A stretch of DNA of 64,000 nt from Rickettsiales bacterium. Its GTDB lineage: Bacteria > Pseudomonadota > Alphaproteobacteria > Rickettsiales > JABCZZ01. Within the stretch, counting starts at the first letter, position 1. Every line of letters begins with the position of its first letter. The stretch is from contig DASTXE010000004.1 in the NCBI GenBank assembly GCA_035765535.1, positions 274,647 to 338,646 on the forward strand, given 5' to 3'. The notes under the pieces are model-generated. The model had not been told where the DNA came from, searched no databases, and worked only from the letters and a program-made list of their open reading frames with translations. This document shows positions 17,111-27,002 of this stretch, piece after piece. A program made the position numbers and the translations under genes.

Positions 17111-18316
17111 ATGAACGTATTGCAATCGATCTTTAAGACCATCTCCGAAAACCTGTCCTTCTTTTCCTTTGAAGAGGAATTCAGTCAGAATCTCTACAAG
17201 CGCTTTTCTGAGCTGGCTATTTTCATGCATTACGCGTCGATGGACAAAGACTGCCGCTCCTATGAGGGATACGCAGAGACAGTTGAGCATCTTGCCGCAA
17301 AGATGAAATGCATTACCCCGGACGATGTATTCAAAAATTTCTATACGTCCTACCACATCATCATGCCGTATGTATTCATCCGCCCGCACCACCGCATAGA
17401 CACGCTCGAGAAGACACTGGCAATCGTGTGTGACGGTGAGTTTTATTCCTCCGAAATTCCACCGCACCGCCAGATGGAGTGGAATCTGATGCTCTATAAG
17501 CTTGGGCGAAAGAAAACCCTCCAGGCAGAAAAAAGCTCCATCCTGCTGCGTAACCATTATTTACCATTCGTGGACCGCGACCTCGTCTACGCCCTCACAC
17601 ATGCGGTCTTTTACCTCACCGATTTCGGCTTCCGCCAAAAAGCCCCGGCCCGGATCGACATCGACGGAACCGCCTTTCGCATCGCCTGCCTCGTCGCAAG
17701 ATTTCGCGCAGTGCAGGATGTGGATGTCGCCCTCGAACTCATCATCAGCTTCCTCGCGCTCTATCCCTTCATGCAGGACCGCGCATTGGCAGAAAACCTG
17801 CTGGTCGATAGCTGCCTGTTGGCAGACGCACTCCTGCGCGAAACAGATTTCCTGAACCTGATGCCACAAGGCGAGGAAACCATGGAAGAACTGCTGGATA
17901 AAAAATACCACACGCTATTCGTGCTCGGCATGCTGCATGCATTGCTGAAATGCCAGGAGGCAAAGACTCCCTTGCCACAGCAAATCAAAGAAACCCTGCT
18001 CTTTGCAGATGAAGCCACTCCTGTGCCCACCGTTGTACTGGATGAGCTTGCACCGGTAAAAGCATCTCAGATTATAGAAGCGCTGAAGGCCAAAGCCTAC
18101 GCCAAAGAATCTTACCATGAATACCGGGATAATTTTGGCCGCTCAGAGCATTTAGAGAAAGAAATCACCTTCTACCTGCGCATCCTGCAGAAACGTAATC
18201 AGGAAGGCATTTTGTGGAATAATGAGTTTGAATTCCTCGCCGTGCCCGCTGAACAACAGGCCGCTCTGCAGGTAGACTCACACACCGATCTGGAAGCCAA
18301 GATGTGTTACGCCTGA
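17111..18316 (+). CDS. 401-aa protein of unknown function, partner of the two-repeat protein?
   Basis: A soluble, helix-rich 401-aa protein without signal peptide or membrane segment. Features are an N-terminal acidic/aromatic segment (NLSFFSFEEEFSQNLY), a central block RDLVYALTHAVFYLTDFGF (about residues 155-173), a histidine/arginine stretch FIRPHHRIDT, and a charged C terminus. The YALTH..FYLTDFG block faintly recalls DUF6895-type proteins, but I am not sure of this. It follows the 138-aa gene on the same strand across a terminator. No catalytic triad or nucleotide motif is visible. Confidence 0.65.
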   Translation: MNVLQSIFKTISENLSFFSFEEEFSQNLYKRFSELAIFMHYASMDKDCRSYEGYAETVEHLAAKMKCITPDDVFKNFYTSYHIIMPYVFIRPHHRIDTLEKTLAIVCDGEFYSSEIPPHRQMEWNLMLYKLGRKKTLQAEKSSILLRNHYLPFVDRDLVYALTHAVFYLTDFGFRQKAPARIDIDGTAFRIACLVARFRAVQDVDVALELIISFLALYPFMQDRALAENLLVDSCLLADALLRETDFLNLMPQGEETMEELLDKKYHTLFVLGMLHALLKCQEAKTPLPQQIKETLLFADEATPVPTVVLDELAPVKASQIIEALKAKAYAKESYHEYRDNFGRSEHLEKEITFYLRILQKRNQEGILWNNEFEFLAVPAEQQAALQVDSHTDLEAKMCYA

Positions 18317-18331
18317 GTCTGGCAGGCAAAA

Positions 18332-19108
18332 TTACTTTTTAGGAAGACCGCAGCTGTGATCCAGCAGTTCCTCGCCATTGGCAAAATCCGCATGCAGCGG
18401 GGAGATATGATGGGAAAGCAGCACGAATCCGGAAGTTCCATCCGTCAGGGTAATGCCCGTTACTACCAGCGTTTCACGCCCCATATCGGGGTGCTCTGCT
18501 GCAAGCAAGGCAAACAGATTGGTTCCTTTCAGGCTGCCGGACTTAAGCAGCATCGCCTCATATTCATGCCCTTGCAGCCGGACGGGCAGCCTTGTCCATG
18601 CCGTGCCGATTTCGTCTTTCACCGCAGCAAGCAGCCCGGTTACTTCCGGTTTCATGCAATCGATATGAATATGCAGCTGGTCCTGCGTGCGACCCAGTGA
18701 GGAATTAACCGCCATCCCCACTCCATCGCGCGGGAGCGGATGGCCGAGTTTGCGAAATACATATTTGCGCGCATCCCATGCCGCCTGCCAGTAATTCGGC
18801 GCATGATCGCCGAGAATCGCCGGGTCTTCAATACCGGATACGCGTTCGGTCGGCATCAGCAGATACTGCGCTGGACCGACACGGTCCTTAAACAGCGCAT
18901 AGCCATCCTGAAGATCGACATACGTGCAGGGGTGGGGATTGTCATGTTGCTCTTGCCCGGCTACACACCGGTCATGCACGATACGCCACAGAATCTGGCG
19001 GTCGCCCGCCTCTTTCTGACCCGCGCAGGAAAGCAGCAGCGCGCAAGCGGCTACAACCAGGTAGGCAACAGAAAACAGGGAACGATCAGTTGCTGGCATG
19101 GACATCAT
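18332..19108 (-). CDS. cdh: CDP-diacylglycerol pyrophosphatase (Cdh)
   Basis: Hydrolyses CDP-diacylglycerol to phosphatidate and CMP. The 258-aa product has an N-terminal hydrophobic segment with a lipobox-like LLLSCAG, then the family's HIT-like catalytic motif QLHIHID (about residues 143-149), with the CTYVDLQDGYALFKD and LPRDGVGMAVNSSLGRTQDQ regions before it. The likely start is MPATDRS, 9 bases inside the longest frame. It faces the periplasm. It stands alone, convergent with the 401-aa gene and followed upstream by uvrA on the same strand. The genome also codes PssA and Psd, which use the same precursor. Confidence 0.9.
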   Translation of the reverse strand: MMSMPATDRSLFSVAYLVVAACALLLSCAGQKEAGDRQILWRIVHDRCVAGQEQHDNPHPCTYVDLQDGYALFKDRVGPAQYLLMPTERVSGIEDPAILGDHAPNYWQAAWDARKYVFRKLGHPLPRDGVGMAVNSSLGRTQDQLHIHIDCMKPEVTGLLAAVKDEIGTAWTRLPVRLQGHEYEAMLLKSGSLKGTNLFALLAAEHPDMGRETLVVTGITLTDGTSGFVLLSHHISPLHADFANGEELLDHSCGLPKK

Positions 19109-19213
19109 TTTTAAGCTGCCGCACCGTATTTTACAACTGAATCTTTACGAATTCACCATCCACATCGCTTTTTCGCAATGAATGCGGAAAAGCTCCCGGA
19201 ATTCTTCAGAACC

Positions 19214-22066
19214 TCAGGCTGCCGTCTGCAATAACGGTTTCAGATACTTGCCTGTCACGCTGCTTTTGCTCGCGGCAACCTGCTCCGGCGTGCCGGTGGC
19301 AACCACCTGCCCGCCTTTATGGCCGCCTGCCGGACCGATATCGATAATCCAGTCCGCGGTTTTGATCACGTCAAGATTATGCTCAATGACAACGATTGTA
19401 TTACCCGCATCCACGAGCTTGTGAATCACCACCAGCAGCTTGCGGATATCTTCGCTGTGCAGGCCGGTCGTCGGTTCGTCAAGAATGTAAAGCGTGCGGC
19501 CCGTGGAGCGTTTGGAAAGCTCCTTGGCAAGCTTGATGCGCTGCGCTTCACCGCCCGAAAGCGTGGTCGCGGACTGGCCGAGCGTAATATAGCCAAGCCC
19601 CACTTCCTGCAGCGCCACGCATTTTTCAAGCACGGAAGGATTGGATGCGAAGAACGGGACGGCTTCATCCACCGTCATATTGAGCACATCCGCAATGGAC
19701 TTGCCGCGATACTTAATTTCCAGCGTTTCACGGTTATAGCGGTTGCCATGGCATTCGTCGCACTTCACATACACGTCCGGCAGGAAATGCATTTCGATTT
19801 TGATCATGCCGTCACCCTGGCAGGTTTCACAGCGCCCGCCCTTGACGTTGAATGAGAAGCGACCGGATTTATACCCGCGCGCAGCCGATTCCGGCAACGC
19901 CGTGAACCAGTCGCGGATCGGTGAGAATGCGCCCGTGTAAGTCGCCGGATTCGAACGCGGCGTGCGGCCGATGGGAGACTGGTCGATCTCGATGATCTTA
20001 TCGATATATTCCATGCCCGTGATGCGATCATGTGGCCCGGCCTGCTCCTTGCTGCCATGCAGGGTGCGCATAACGGCCTTATAAAGCGTTTCGATTACGA
20101 GGCTCGACTTGCCGCCGCCGGAAACCCCCGTTACGCAGCACAGCACACCCAGCGGAATATCCACATTCACATTCTTGAGGTTATTGGCACGCGCACCGGT
20201 AATCGCAATTTTTTTGTTTTTCGATACAGGCCGCCGCTTGGCCGGAACGGCAATCTGCTTTGCGCCGCTGAGATATTGCCCGGTGATGCTGTCCTTGTTC
20301 TTCATCACTTCCTTGGCTGTTCCTTGCGCGATGATTCTGCCGCCATGCACGCCCGCGCCCGGCCCCATATCGATCAGGTAATCGGAATGGCGCATCGTGT
20401 CTTCATCATGTTCGACGACAATTACCGTATTGCCCAGCTCCTTCAGGTGCTGGAGCGTGCCGAGCAGGCGCTCATTGTCGCACTGATGCAATCCGATGGA
20501 GGGTTCGTCCAGTACATATAATACGCCGGAAAGGCCCGAGCCGATCTGAGAGGCAAGGCGGATACGCTGCGATTCGCCGCCCGAAAGCGTGCCGGATTCG
20601 CGCGCAAGCGTCAGGTAATCCAATCCCACATTGATGAGGAAGCCTAGCCTGTCGCAGATTTCCTTGAATATCTTCTCGGCGATCTGCTGATGCTTCTTGC
20701 TGAGTTTCTTTTCAATTCCCGCGAACCAGTGCGATGCCTGTTCGATCGTATAGCTGCAGACTTCGCCGATATGCAGCCCGCCTACCTTCACGCACAGCGC
20801 CTCTTCATTCAGGCGATGGCCGTTACAGGCGCTGCAATGCGTGATATTCTGGTATTTCGCCAGTTCTTCACGGATATATTCGCTTTCCGTCTCGCGCAGG
20901 CGACGCTGCAAATTCGGGATCACACCCTCGAACGGCTTGGTCGAAACGAACGAACGCGTGCCGTCATGATAGGGAATCTTCACATTCTCATCGCCGGAAC
21001 CGTGCAGGATAATCTGGCGGATTCGCTCCGGCAGATCCTTAAACGAGGTGTTAATGCTGAACTTATAATGCTTCGCAAGCCCATCGAACGTCTGCATGAA
21101 ATATTTGGATGTCGTGCCCGCCCACGGCGCCACGGCTTTTTCATACAGCGACAATGTCGGGTCAGGGACGACCAGTTCTTCGTCGAACACCATTTCCGTA
21201 CCCAGCCCATCGCACACTTTACATGCGCCGAACGGACTGTTGAACGAGAACAGACGCGGCTCGATCTCACCGAGCGTAAAGCCGGAAACCGGACAGGCGA
21301 ATTTGGAGGACAGCGTAATAATTTCGTGCTCTTCGCCCTTGCCCAGCACTTCCACGAGCAGCAGCCCGTCGCTCAGGCGAAGCGCGGTTTCAATACTGTC
21401 AGGCAGGCGGTTACCCAGATCGTCGGACACAACAAGGCGATCCACCACCACTTCAATATTATGCTTCTTGTTTTTGTCGATCTCGGGCAGTTCGGACAGC
21501 TCGTAGATCTCGCCGTCGATCTTAATGCGCTGGAACCCTTCTTTCTGCAAGCTTTGCAGTTCTTTGCGATGTTCGCCCTTATGCCCGCGCACGATCGGCG
21601 CAAGCAGGTAGATCTTCGTTCCCTTGGGAAGTTCCAGAATACGATCCGCCATCTGCGAGACGCTCTGGCTTTCAATGGGCAGGCCTGTGGCAGGCGAATA
21701 CGGAATGCCGATACGCGCATAAAGCAGACGCATATAATCGTAAATCTCGGTAACAGTGCCGACGGTCGAGCGCGGATTGCGCGAAGTGGTTTTCTGGTCG
21801 ATCGCAATCGCCGGAGAAAGCCCGGTGATGGATTCGACATCCGGCTTGTCCTGGATATTCAGAAACTGACGGGCATAGGAGGAGAGACTTTCCACATAAC
21901 GCCGCTGTCCTTCCGCGTAAATCGTGTCGAACGCGAGCGAGGATTTACCCGAACCGGAAAGGCCGGTAATAACAACAAGCTGATTGCGTGGGATGTCCAC
22001 ATCGACGGATTTTAAATTATGCTCTTTCGCCCCGCGTACGCGGATAAAATCATCCGTATTCATCAT
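19214..22066 (-). CDS. uvrA: Excinuclease ABC subunit A
   Basis: Damage-recognition ATPase of nucleotide excision repair. The 950-aa product has two ABC modules: Walker [17 protein letters not shown] near residue 35 and [11 protein letters not shown] near 640, signature motifs [12 protein letters not shown] and [12 protein letters not shown], and Walker B VLDEPS and ILDEPTTGL. Zinc cysteines are present in [22 protein letters not shown] and [17 protein letters not shown]. Length and order match the family fully. It is a single gene; the 242 bases upstream, shared with the GH5 gene, hold AT-rich sequence with no named element. Confidence 0.99.
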   Translation of the reverse strand: MMNTDDFIRVRGAKEHNLKSVDVDIPRNQLVVITGLSGSGKSSLAFDTIYAEGQRRYVESLSSYARQFLNIQDKPDVESITGLSPAIAIDQKTTSRNPRSTVGTVTEIYDYMRLLYARIGIPYSPATGLPIESQSVSQMADRILELPKGTKIYLLAPIVRGHKGEHRKELQSLQKEGFQRIKIDGEIYELSELPEIDKNKKHNIEVVVDRLVVSDDLGNRLPDSIETALRLSDGLLLVEVLGKGEEHEIITLSSKFACPVSGFTLGEIEPRLFSFNSPFGACKVCDGLGTEMVFDEELVVPDPTLSLYEKAVAPWAGTTSKYFMQTFDGLAKHYKFSINTSFKDLPERIRQIILHGSGDENVKIPYHDGTRSFVSTKPFEGVIPNLQRRLRETESEYIREELAKYQNITHCSACNGHRLNEEALCVKVGGLHIGEVCSYTIEQASHWFAGIEKKLSKKHQQIAEKIFKEICDRLGFLINVGLDYLTLARESGTLSGGESQRIRLASQIGSGLSGVLYVLDEPSIGLHQCDNERLLGTLQHLKELGNTVIVVEHDEDTMRHSDYLIDMGPGAGVHGGRIIAQGTAKEVMKNKDSITGQYLSGAKQIAVPAKRRPVSKNKKIAITGARANNLKNVNVDIPLGVLCCVTGVSGGGKSSLVIETLYKAVMRTLHGSKEQAGPHDRITGMEYIDKIIEIDQSPIGRTPRSNPATYTGAFSPIRDWFTALPESAARGYKSGRFSFNVKGGRCETCQGDGMIKIEMHFLPDVYVKCDECHGNRYNRETLEIKYRGKSIADVLNMTVDEAVPFFASNPSVLEKCVALQEVGLGYITLGQSATTLSGGEAQRIKLAKELSKRSTGRTLYILDEPTTGLHSEDIRKLLVVIHKLVDAGNTIVVIEHNLDVIKTADWIIDIGPAGGHKGGQVVATGTPEQVAASKSSVTGKYLKPLLQTAA

Positions 22067-22308
22067 TTCTCCGTTTTTTAGACCCGAAACTATAGCGGAT
22101 TATTAAGGAACATGTAACTATATTTTACATGGAATTATGGGGTTTCTCGCGGCTAGGGTCCTGGGGCAGGGCACTTCTCAAGGAAGTTAGCGCACGAATA
22201 TTACAACTTCTACGCGGCATTTAATAAAAAATTAATATATTTCTTATAGCATAACGATATTGCCTGCCTTAAAATGATTACAGCAGTAATTACCGGAAGT
22301 TACCCCCT

Positions 22309-23289
22309 ATGCGCTGCCTTTATTCCCTTCTGCTACTGGGAGTTACAATCTGCGTGCTGATTCCTCCGTCCGTCCGGGCCGCAACCCATAATCGACTGGA
22401 AGGTGTCAGCCTTGCGGGATTGGAAATGCCCCAGGGGACATTCCCCCCAACCGCACAGGAAGCAGATTATTATGCCGCCGCCGGCATGAATATCCTACGC
22501 CTGCCCTTCATGTGGGAACGCCTGCAACCCACTTTATACGGTCCGCTGGATAAAACCTATCTCGGCCATATCCTTTCCTTTGTAAAAGCCGCAAATGCTG
22601 CCGGGGTAAATGTGCTGATCGACTGCCATAATTACGCCATGTATAATGGCTGGCAGCTTGGCTCGCCACGCCTTCCCGCAAAAGCACTGGCCGATATGTG
22701 GCAGAAACTCGCCACCGCCACCAAAGACATGAATGTTTCCTTCGACATCATGAACGAGCCCTACCACCAGAACGGGCAGCAATGGCGAGCCGTGCTGGAC
22801 GTGGTCATCCCCGCCATCCGCGCGACCGGGGCTACCAACACTATTTTCGTTGAGGGAGTCTGGTGGGCGAATGCCGCCCTCTGGCCGGAGCGCACCGGTC
22901 CTTATTTCACAGGCATAAATGACAATAATTATATCTTTGAAGCGCACCAGTATTTCGACTCCGACGGGTCGGGAACCCATACGGACTGCACAAACGGCGC
23001 TGCTGCCATCGCCAAAATTCAGCCTTTCGTGACCTGGCTGCGGCAGAATAAAGCGCATGGGTTTCTCGGGGAATTCGGCCTGACGGCAGATCCAGGCTGC
23101 ACGCAGACACTGGCGACAGTGTTGCAATACTTGCAGGACAATGGGGATGTGATAGATGGCTGGGCTTACTGGGCGGCAGGTCCCGCCTGGGGTAACTATA
23201 TGTTCTCGATAGAGCCGCATTTTAATAAAACGCCTGCGCAGGAAGCCGTGCAGATGCAAACCCTAAAACGGTTCCTGCCCCATGGCTAA
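22309..23289 (+). CDS. Secreted glycoside hydrolase family 5 (endoglucanase-like)
   Basis: A 326-aa secreted glycosidase with a signal peptide (about 1-25, ending SVRAA). GH5 marks are NILRLPFMWERLQP, the DCHNYA strand (H107, N108), the acid/base glutamate in DIMNEP (E150), EAHQYFDSD (H213, Y215) and the nucleophile in GEFGLT (E255). It most resembles bacterial cellulases of subfamily type that act on beta-1,4 glucans or related polymers; no carbohydrate-binding module is attached. The last 8 bases overlap the start of a pseudopilin gene, so the two are co-translated. This links a plausible exported enzyme to a secretion pseudopilin. Confidence 0.92.
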   Translation: MRCLYSLLLLGVTICVLIPPSVRAATHNRLEGVSLAGLEMPQGTFPPTAQEADYYAAAGMNILRLPFMWERLQPTLYGPLDKTYLGHILSFVKAANAAGVNVLIDCHNYAMYNGWQLGSPRLPAKALADMWQKLATATKDMNVSFDIMNEPYHQNGQQWRAVLDVVIPAIRATGATNTIFVEGVWWANAALWPERTGPYFTGINDNNYIFEAHQYFDSDGSGTHTDCTNGAAAIAKIQPFVTWLRQNKAHGFLGEFGLTADPGCTQTLATVLQYLQDNGDVIDGWAYWAAGPAWGNYMFSIEPHFNKTPAQEAVQMQTLKRFLPHG

Positions 23290-24127
23290 GCACACAGGAA
23301 CATCCGGTTTCACACTGATCGAGCTCAGTATCGTGCTGGTGATCATCGGCCTGATTGTCGGTGGCGTACTGACAGGGCAGAATTTAATCCAGTCCGCCGC
23401 CATCCGCGCCCAGATCGCCCAGATCGAGAAATTCAATGTCGCAGTCAATGCCTTCGACAATAAATACGGCGCCATCCCCGGCGATATGGGCCTGACCAAT
23501 GCCAGCAATTTTGGCTTCACCACGACAGGCTGCACGGGCGGGGAAGGCAGCCGGGACGGCAGCGGCGTTATTGAAGGGTATTTTGGCGGCGTACGCATTC
23601 TTGAATACGGAGAAGCAACACTTTTCTGGTCGGATCTGAGCCAGGCAGGGCTGATAGAAGGTGCATTCCCCACCGGAAACAGCTACTCATCCGGCTGCGG
23701 CATCACTGCCTCCAACTGGACATTGACATCGGGCGCTACTTATATCGGCAATTACCTTCCTGCAGCGAAGATCGGCAACGGCAACTTCATTTATGTCTAT
23801 GACAGCGACACGTATGAAGGCGGCATCGACAGCAATAACTGGTATGGGCTTTCCGCTGTAAACTCCGTGCATACGGATGGAAGCATGGTCTCTACTCCCG
23901 CTCTCTCGGTGCTGACTGCTTACCGGCTCGACCAGAAAATGGATGACGGCAAGCCGGTCACCGGCAGCGTGCAGGCGCTATTCATTACAAGTTACTGGAT
24001 CAACCAGCCCAATGCTCAAGCCAGCGACAGCGCCACTTCCTGTTATAATACGACATCAGGCACTTATTCGGTGGGAATCAACGGGGGCAACGGCGTAAAT
24101 TGCGCCATATCGTTCAGGCTGCAGTAG
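23282..24127 (+). CDS. Type II secretion/type IV pseudopilin (prepilin-like)
   Basis: A 281-aa protein with a short basic leader (MAKHTGTSG) and the prepilin peptidase motif G-FTLIELSIVLVIIGLIV, where cleavage would leave F as the first residue and E at +5. The N-terminal helix continues as VLTGQNLIQSAAIRAQIAQI. The large C-terminal head is glycine, serine and tyrosine rich, with several cysteines (TGCTGGEG, SSGCGI, TSCYNT, NCAISF). The size and head are unlike minor pseudopilins of about 150 aa. Its ATG overlaps the end of the GH5 gene. An inner-membrane secretion operon lies 6.5 kb further on. Confidence 0.9.
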   Translation: MAKHTGTSGFTLIELSIVLVIIGLIVGGVLTGQNLIQSAAIRAQIAQIEKFNVAVNAFDNKYGAIPGDMGLTNASNFGFTTTGCTGGEGSRDGSGVIEGYFGGVRILEYGEATLFWSDLSQAGLIEGAFPTGNSYSSGCGITASNWTLTSGATYIGNYLPAAKIGNGNFIYVYDSDTYEGGIDSNNWYGLSAVNSVHTDGSMVSTPALSVLTAYRLDQKMDDGKPVTGSVQALFITSYWINQPNAQASDSATSCYNTTSGTYSVGINGGNGVNCAISFRLQ

Positions 24128-24160
24128 GCTCGCTAATCTTTATGACTATCAGTATGGACT

Positions 24161-24238
24161 GGAGGAGCAAAGCGACGACTAGCCGCACTGAGCGGCGCAG
24201 CCCGCGTGGCGCCAAGGCGCGAAAGCGCCTGAACGCAA
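24161..24238 (+). repeat. REP-like intergenic repeat R1, copy 2
   Basis: Nearly identical to 2179-2257, with a few substitutions and the same AGGCGC-GAAA-GCGCCT hairpin. It sits 33 bases after the pseudopilin stop and 10 bases beyond the lptG stop, so it is in the 3' region of convergent genes. A shorter match to the tail of the element (GCCTGAACGCAATCAA) is at 26984-26999. Confidence 0.8.
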
Positions 24239-24248
24239 AGCAAAAACT

Positions 24249-25352
24249 CTAGCCGTCTTCGAGATGGAGGAGCAGCCCGCCGCCAAACATCATCGCGATC
24301 ATGGCTGGAGCCCAGGCCGCAAGCGTGACCGGTATCTCGCCGGATTGCCCGAAAGCAAACACAAGCTGCGTCAGCAGATGCACGAGGAACCCGGTGACGA
24401 TCCCCGCCACCACCAGCAGCATGATGCCACCGCGGCGCGGCAGGCGGAGCGAAAACACCGCGGCAATCAGGATCATCGCACATAGCAGCATCGGGCTTGC
24501 CAGCAGCGAATGCCAGTACATGCGGTGACGCATGGCGGAAAACCCGGCACGCTCCAGCGTATGGATGAACGAAGGCAGCTGCCAGAAAGAGAGCGTGTAA
24601 GGCAGAGCGAAACTATCCTGAATCTGCCCGGGCGTGAGGTCCGTATCCAGCAGCAGATCGTCCTTATGTTCGGGGAACTGGCCGGGCCGGTTGATCGTTA
24701 CATCGTGCAGGTGCCACTTGCCGTCTTCCAGGCTCGCATACGCCGCATCGGTTCGGCTGATAAATTTGCTGTTCGCGCCGAATCCGAACACGATCACATC
24801 CGACAGCTGAATGCCTTCCTGCTCCACTTTCATCGCATGGAAAATATTCTCTTTGATTTCCCCGCCGCCATGCTCCACCTGACGGATCCATAAGCCCGTG
24901 GAAGAAACCGCAAGCATGCTGGTCTGTCCCGTCACGTACTTTGCCTCCAGCTGTTCGAAGCGCGAGAGCATCGCTGCCGAGATCGGGTTGAAGATCGTCA
25001 CAAAAATCCCGCCGAGCGCCAGCACGAGCACCAGCGCGGGCATCAGGAACTGCCAGACCGAAACACCGGCCGCGCGCACGACCACAAGCTCGTTGCTGCG
25101 CGTGAGCCTTGTCAGCGCCACCATGCCGCCGATCAGCACCGCAAACGGCAGAATGCGCGAGCCGGTATCCGGCACTTTCAGCAGCAGCATCTCCAGCACG
25201 ATGGGAAAGCCGACTTTCACATCCGACGTACGGCGGATCAGTTCCACCAGATCGCCCAGCGCCACGATCACAAGCATGATGCCCAGCACCATCGCAATGG
25301 AGGCCAGGAACTGTCTGCCGATGTAAAACGATAATGTAAACGGAAGCCGCAT
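24249..25352 (-). CDS. lptG: LPS export permease LptG
   Basis: Inner-membrane permease of the LptB2FGC exporter that lifts lipopolysaccharide from the inner membrane. The 367-aa product has three N-terminal membrane helices (LSFYIGRQFLASIAMVLGI, LPFAVLIGGMVAL, FLMPALVLVLALGGIF), a periplasmic beta domain (about residues 125-265) and three C-terminal helices (LLASPMLLCAMILIAAV, MLLVVAGIVTGFLV, LAAWAPAMIAMMFGGGLL). Length is typical. LptF normally lies directly upstream, but here the upstream 174 bases hold repeat R2 and then the photolyase gene, so lptF must be elsewhere. LptG rather than LptF is called from the general sequence pattern; some doubt remains. Confidence 0.88.
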   Translation of the reverse strand: MRLPFTLSFYIGRQFLASIAMVLGIMLVIVALGDLVELIRRTSDVKVGFPIVLEMLLLKVPDTGSRILPFAVLIGGMVALTRLTRSNELVVVRAAGVSVWQFLMPALVLVLALGGIFVTIFNPISAAMLSRFEQLEAKYVTGQTSMLAVSSTGLWIRQVEHGGGEIKENIFHAMKVEQEGIQLSDVIVFGFGANSKFISRTDAAYASLEDGKWHLHDVTINRPGQFPEHKDDLLLDTDLTPGQIQDSFALPYTLSFWQLPSFIHTLERAGFSAMRHRMYWHSLLASPMLLCAMILIAAVFSLRLPRRGGIMLLVVAGIVTGFLVHLLTQLVFAFGQSGEIPVTLAAWAPAMIAMMFGGGLLLHLEDG

Positions 25353-25430
25353 GCTTCTTCCTGAAAGGTTAACAACACTTCCATATAATAACAGCGGCGC
25401 AAAACCGCCAGTTATTTCTTCTTGTTTTGC

Positions 25431-25510
25431 CCCTGCAAAAGCCTGCTGGCTTTTGCAATGAGCCTGACGCCTTCGGCGACTGAAGGGGTGCGGCCTGCTG
25501 ACCGCGCTTC
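25431..25510 (-). repeat. Intergenic repeat R2, copy a
   Basis: Read on the minus strand this is a copy of the ~60-base R2 core (CTTCAGTCGCCGAAGGCG, then GGCTCATTGC, then a CCAGCAGG hairpin arm). It is extended by GCGGTCAGCAGGCCGCA, also present in copy c. It lies between the lptG start and the phrB stop. Two hairpins are possible, CGCC-GAA-GGCG and a palindromic GCC-AGCA-GGC-type arm; here the second arm is altered to AAAAGCC...GGCTTTT, which keeps pairing. Confidence 0.8.
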
Positions 25511-25526
25511 TTGTTCCCCTGATAGG

Positions 25527-26933
25527 TTAGTCTCCCTTAAACATCGCAATCGCCGCTTCCCTTGCCTGCCCATGCTCGACCATCGGCGGGTAATAGGAGC
25601 ATAGCAGCCCGGCTTTCCACGGCGCATGGATATAGCGTTTGTCTGCATCCTTCAGCTCCGGCACGTAGCGGCGGATATAAGTTCCTTCCGCGTCGAACTT
25701 CTCACCTTGCATGACGGGGTTGAACACGCGGAAATAAGGCTGTGCGTCCGTGCCCGTCGAAGCCGCCCATTGCCAGCCGCCGACATTGGAAGCCATGTCA
25801 TAATCCATGAGATACTGCGCAAAATGCTGCTCGCCCTCACGCCAGTCTGTACGCAAATGCTTGGTCAGGAAACTCGCCGTCACCATGCGCAGGCGGTTAT
25901 GCATCCAGCCTTCCTCAAGAAGTTGCCGCATTCCGGCATCCACGAACGGATAACCGGTCTTGCCTTCTTTCCATTTCGCAAGCCAGTCCGCATTACGTAC
26001 CCAGTCCAGCTTGCCCCGGTATTTCGGATTCCAGTTTTCCGTCACCGATTCCGGGAAATGGTACAGGATCATTGCATAGAATTCGCGCCAGATAAGCTCA
26101 TTCAGCCATGTCTCCGCTCTTATTTCCAATGCCATCTGCACGCATTCGCGGATGGAAACCAGCCCGAAACGCAAATAAGGTGAAAGACGGCTGGTGCTAT
26201 CCTGCGCCGGGAAATCACGCGTATCCGCGTAACCTGTCGCCTTCTTCGCCGCAAAGCCGGTGAGCCAGCCGCTGACATCCCGCGGCTGCCACAACGGATC
26301 GGGCTTATAGACATAGCCTATCTGCTCCAACACGGCCTGTGCACCGCCGGAAAGGTTAACCTGTTTCATATCCGCGGGCAGTACCGGCTTGCTCATCCAG
26401 CGCTCAGTATAAACATAAGTATGCGGGTGACAGCAATCCGGAGTAAACCGTTTGCGCCATGCATTTGCGTAAGGTGTATAAACCTTATAAGCCTCCCCGC
26501 CCTCCCGCAAAATTTCGCGCGGGTTGAAAATCACCTGATCCTTGACGAACCGCACCCGCGCCTTTCCCTCCAGCGCTGCCGCCACTTCCTTATCGCGTAT
26601 CATGGTTTGCGGCTCATAATCCTCCGCCGCATAGACCCCTGTCACCTGAAGCGCTTCAGCCAGCCTCGGAATCAACTCCTTCGCGCTGCCATGGAGCACG
26701 AGTAGCTGCCCGCCCGTCATGCGCAGCTTACGATCCAAAAGGCACAGGGTTTCTGCTATAAATCCCACGCGCCGGTCATAAGGGCCTGGAAATGCGGCCA
26801 ATATATCGGTATCGAAGATGAACACAGGCTGCACTTTACCCTCCGCCGCAAGCGCGTGGGCCAGTGCGGTATGGTCGCTAAGACGCAGGTCGCGCCTCAG
26901 CCAGACGAGGTTACAGGCGGGAGAATCCGGCAT
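25527..26933 (-). CDS. phrB: Deoxyribodipyrimidine photolyase (CPD photolyase)
   Basis: Flavoprotein that uses blue light to split cyclobutane pyrimidine dimers. The 468-aa product has the N-terminal Rossmann antenna domain (LVWLRRDLRLSDHTALAHAL) and the helical FAD domain, with SRLSPYLRFGLVSIR, RELIWREFY-like WLNELIWREFYAMIL, MHNRLRMVTASFLTKHL and GGWQWAASTGTDAQPYFR. These residues are those of class I CPD photolyases. It stands alone. A light-repair enzyme suggests exposure to light in the organism's habitat. Confidence 0.96.
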   Translation of the reverse strand: MPDSPACNLVWLRRDLRLSDHTALAHALAAEGKVQPVFIFDTDILAAFPGPYDRRVGFIAETLCLLDRKLRMTGGQLLVLHGSAKELIPRLAEALQVTGVYAAEDYEPQTMIRDKEVAAALEGKARVRFVKDQVIFNPREILREGGEAYKVYTPYANAWRKRFTPDCCHPHTYVYTERWMSKPVLPADMKQVNLSGGAQAVLEQIGYVYKPDPLWQPRDVSGWLTGFAAKKATGYADTRDFPAQDSTSRLSPYLRFGLVSIRECVQMALEIRAETWLNELIWREFYAMILYHFPESVTENWNPKYRGKLDWVRNADWLAKWKEGKTGYPFVDAGMRQLLEEGWMHNRLRMVTASFLTKHLRTDWREGEQHFAQYLMDYDMASNVGGWQWAASTGTDAQPYFRVFNPVMQGEKFDAEGTYIRRYVPELKDADKRYIHAPWKAGLLCSYYPPMVEHGQAREAAIAMFKGD

Positions 26934-27002
26934 AAGAACTTGTCAAATCATTGGAAATGAAATAATCATGTAGCATATTTAACAGCCTGAACGCAATCAA
27001 CT

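Noticed and set aside
20690..22015. A 441-codon open frame antisense to uvrA
   Set aside because: Shadow of uvrA: composition follows the opposite strand and it starts inside that gene.
25412..25648. A minus-strand frame across the phrB 3' end and repeat R2
   Set aside because: Its sequence is the photolyase gene in the wrong frame joined to R2; the peptide likeness to other R2 readings comes from the repeat.
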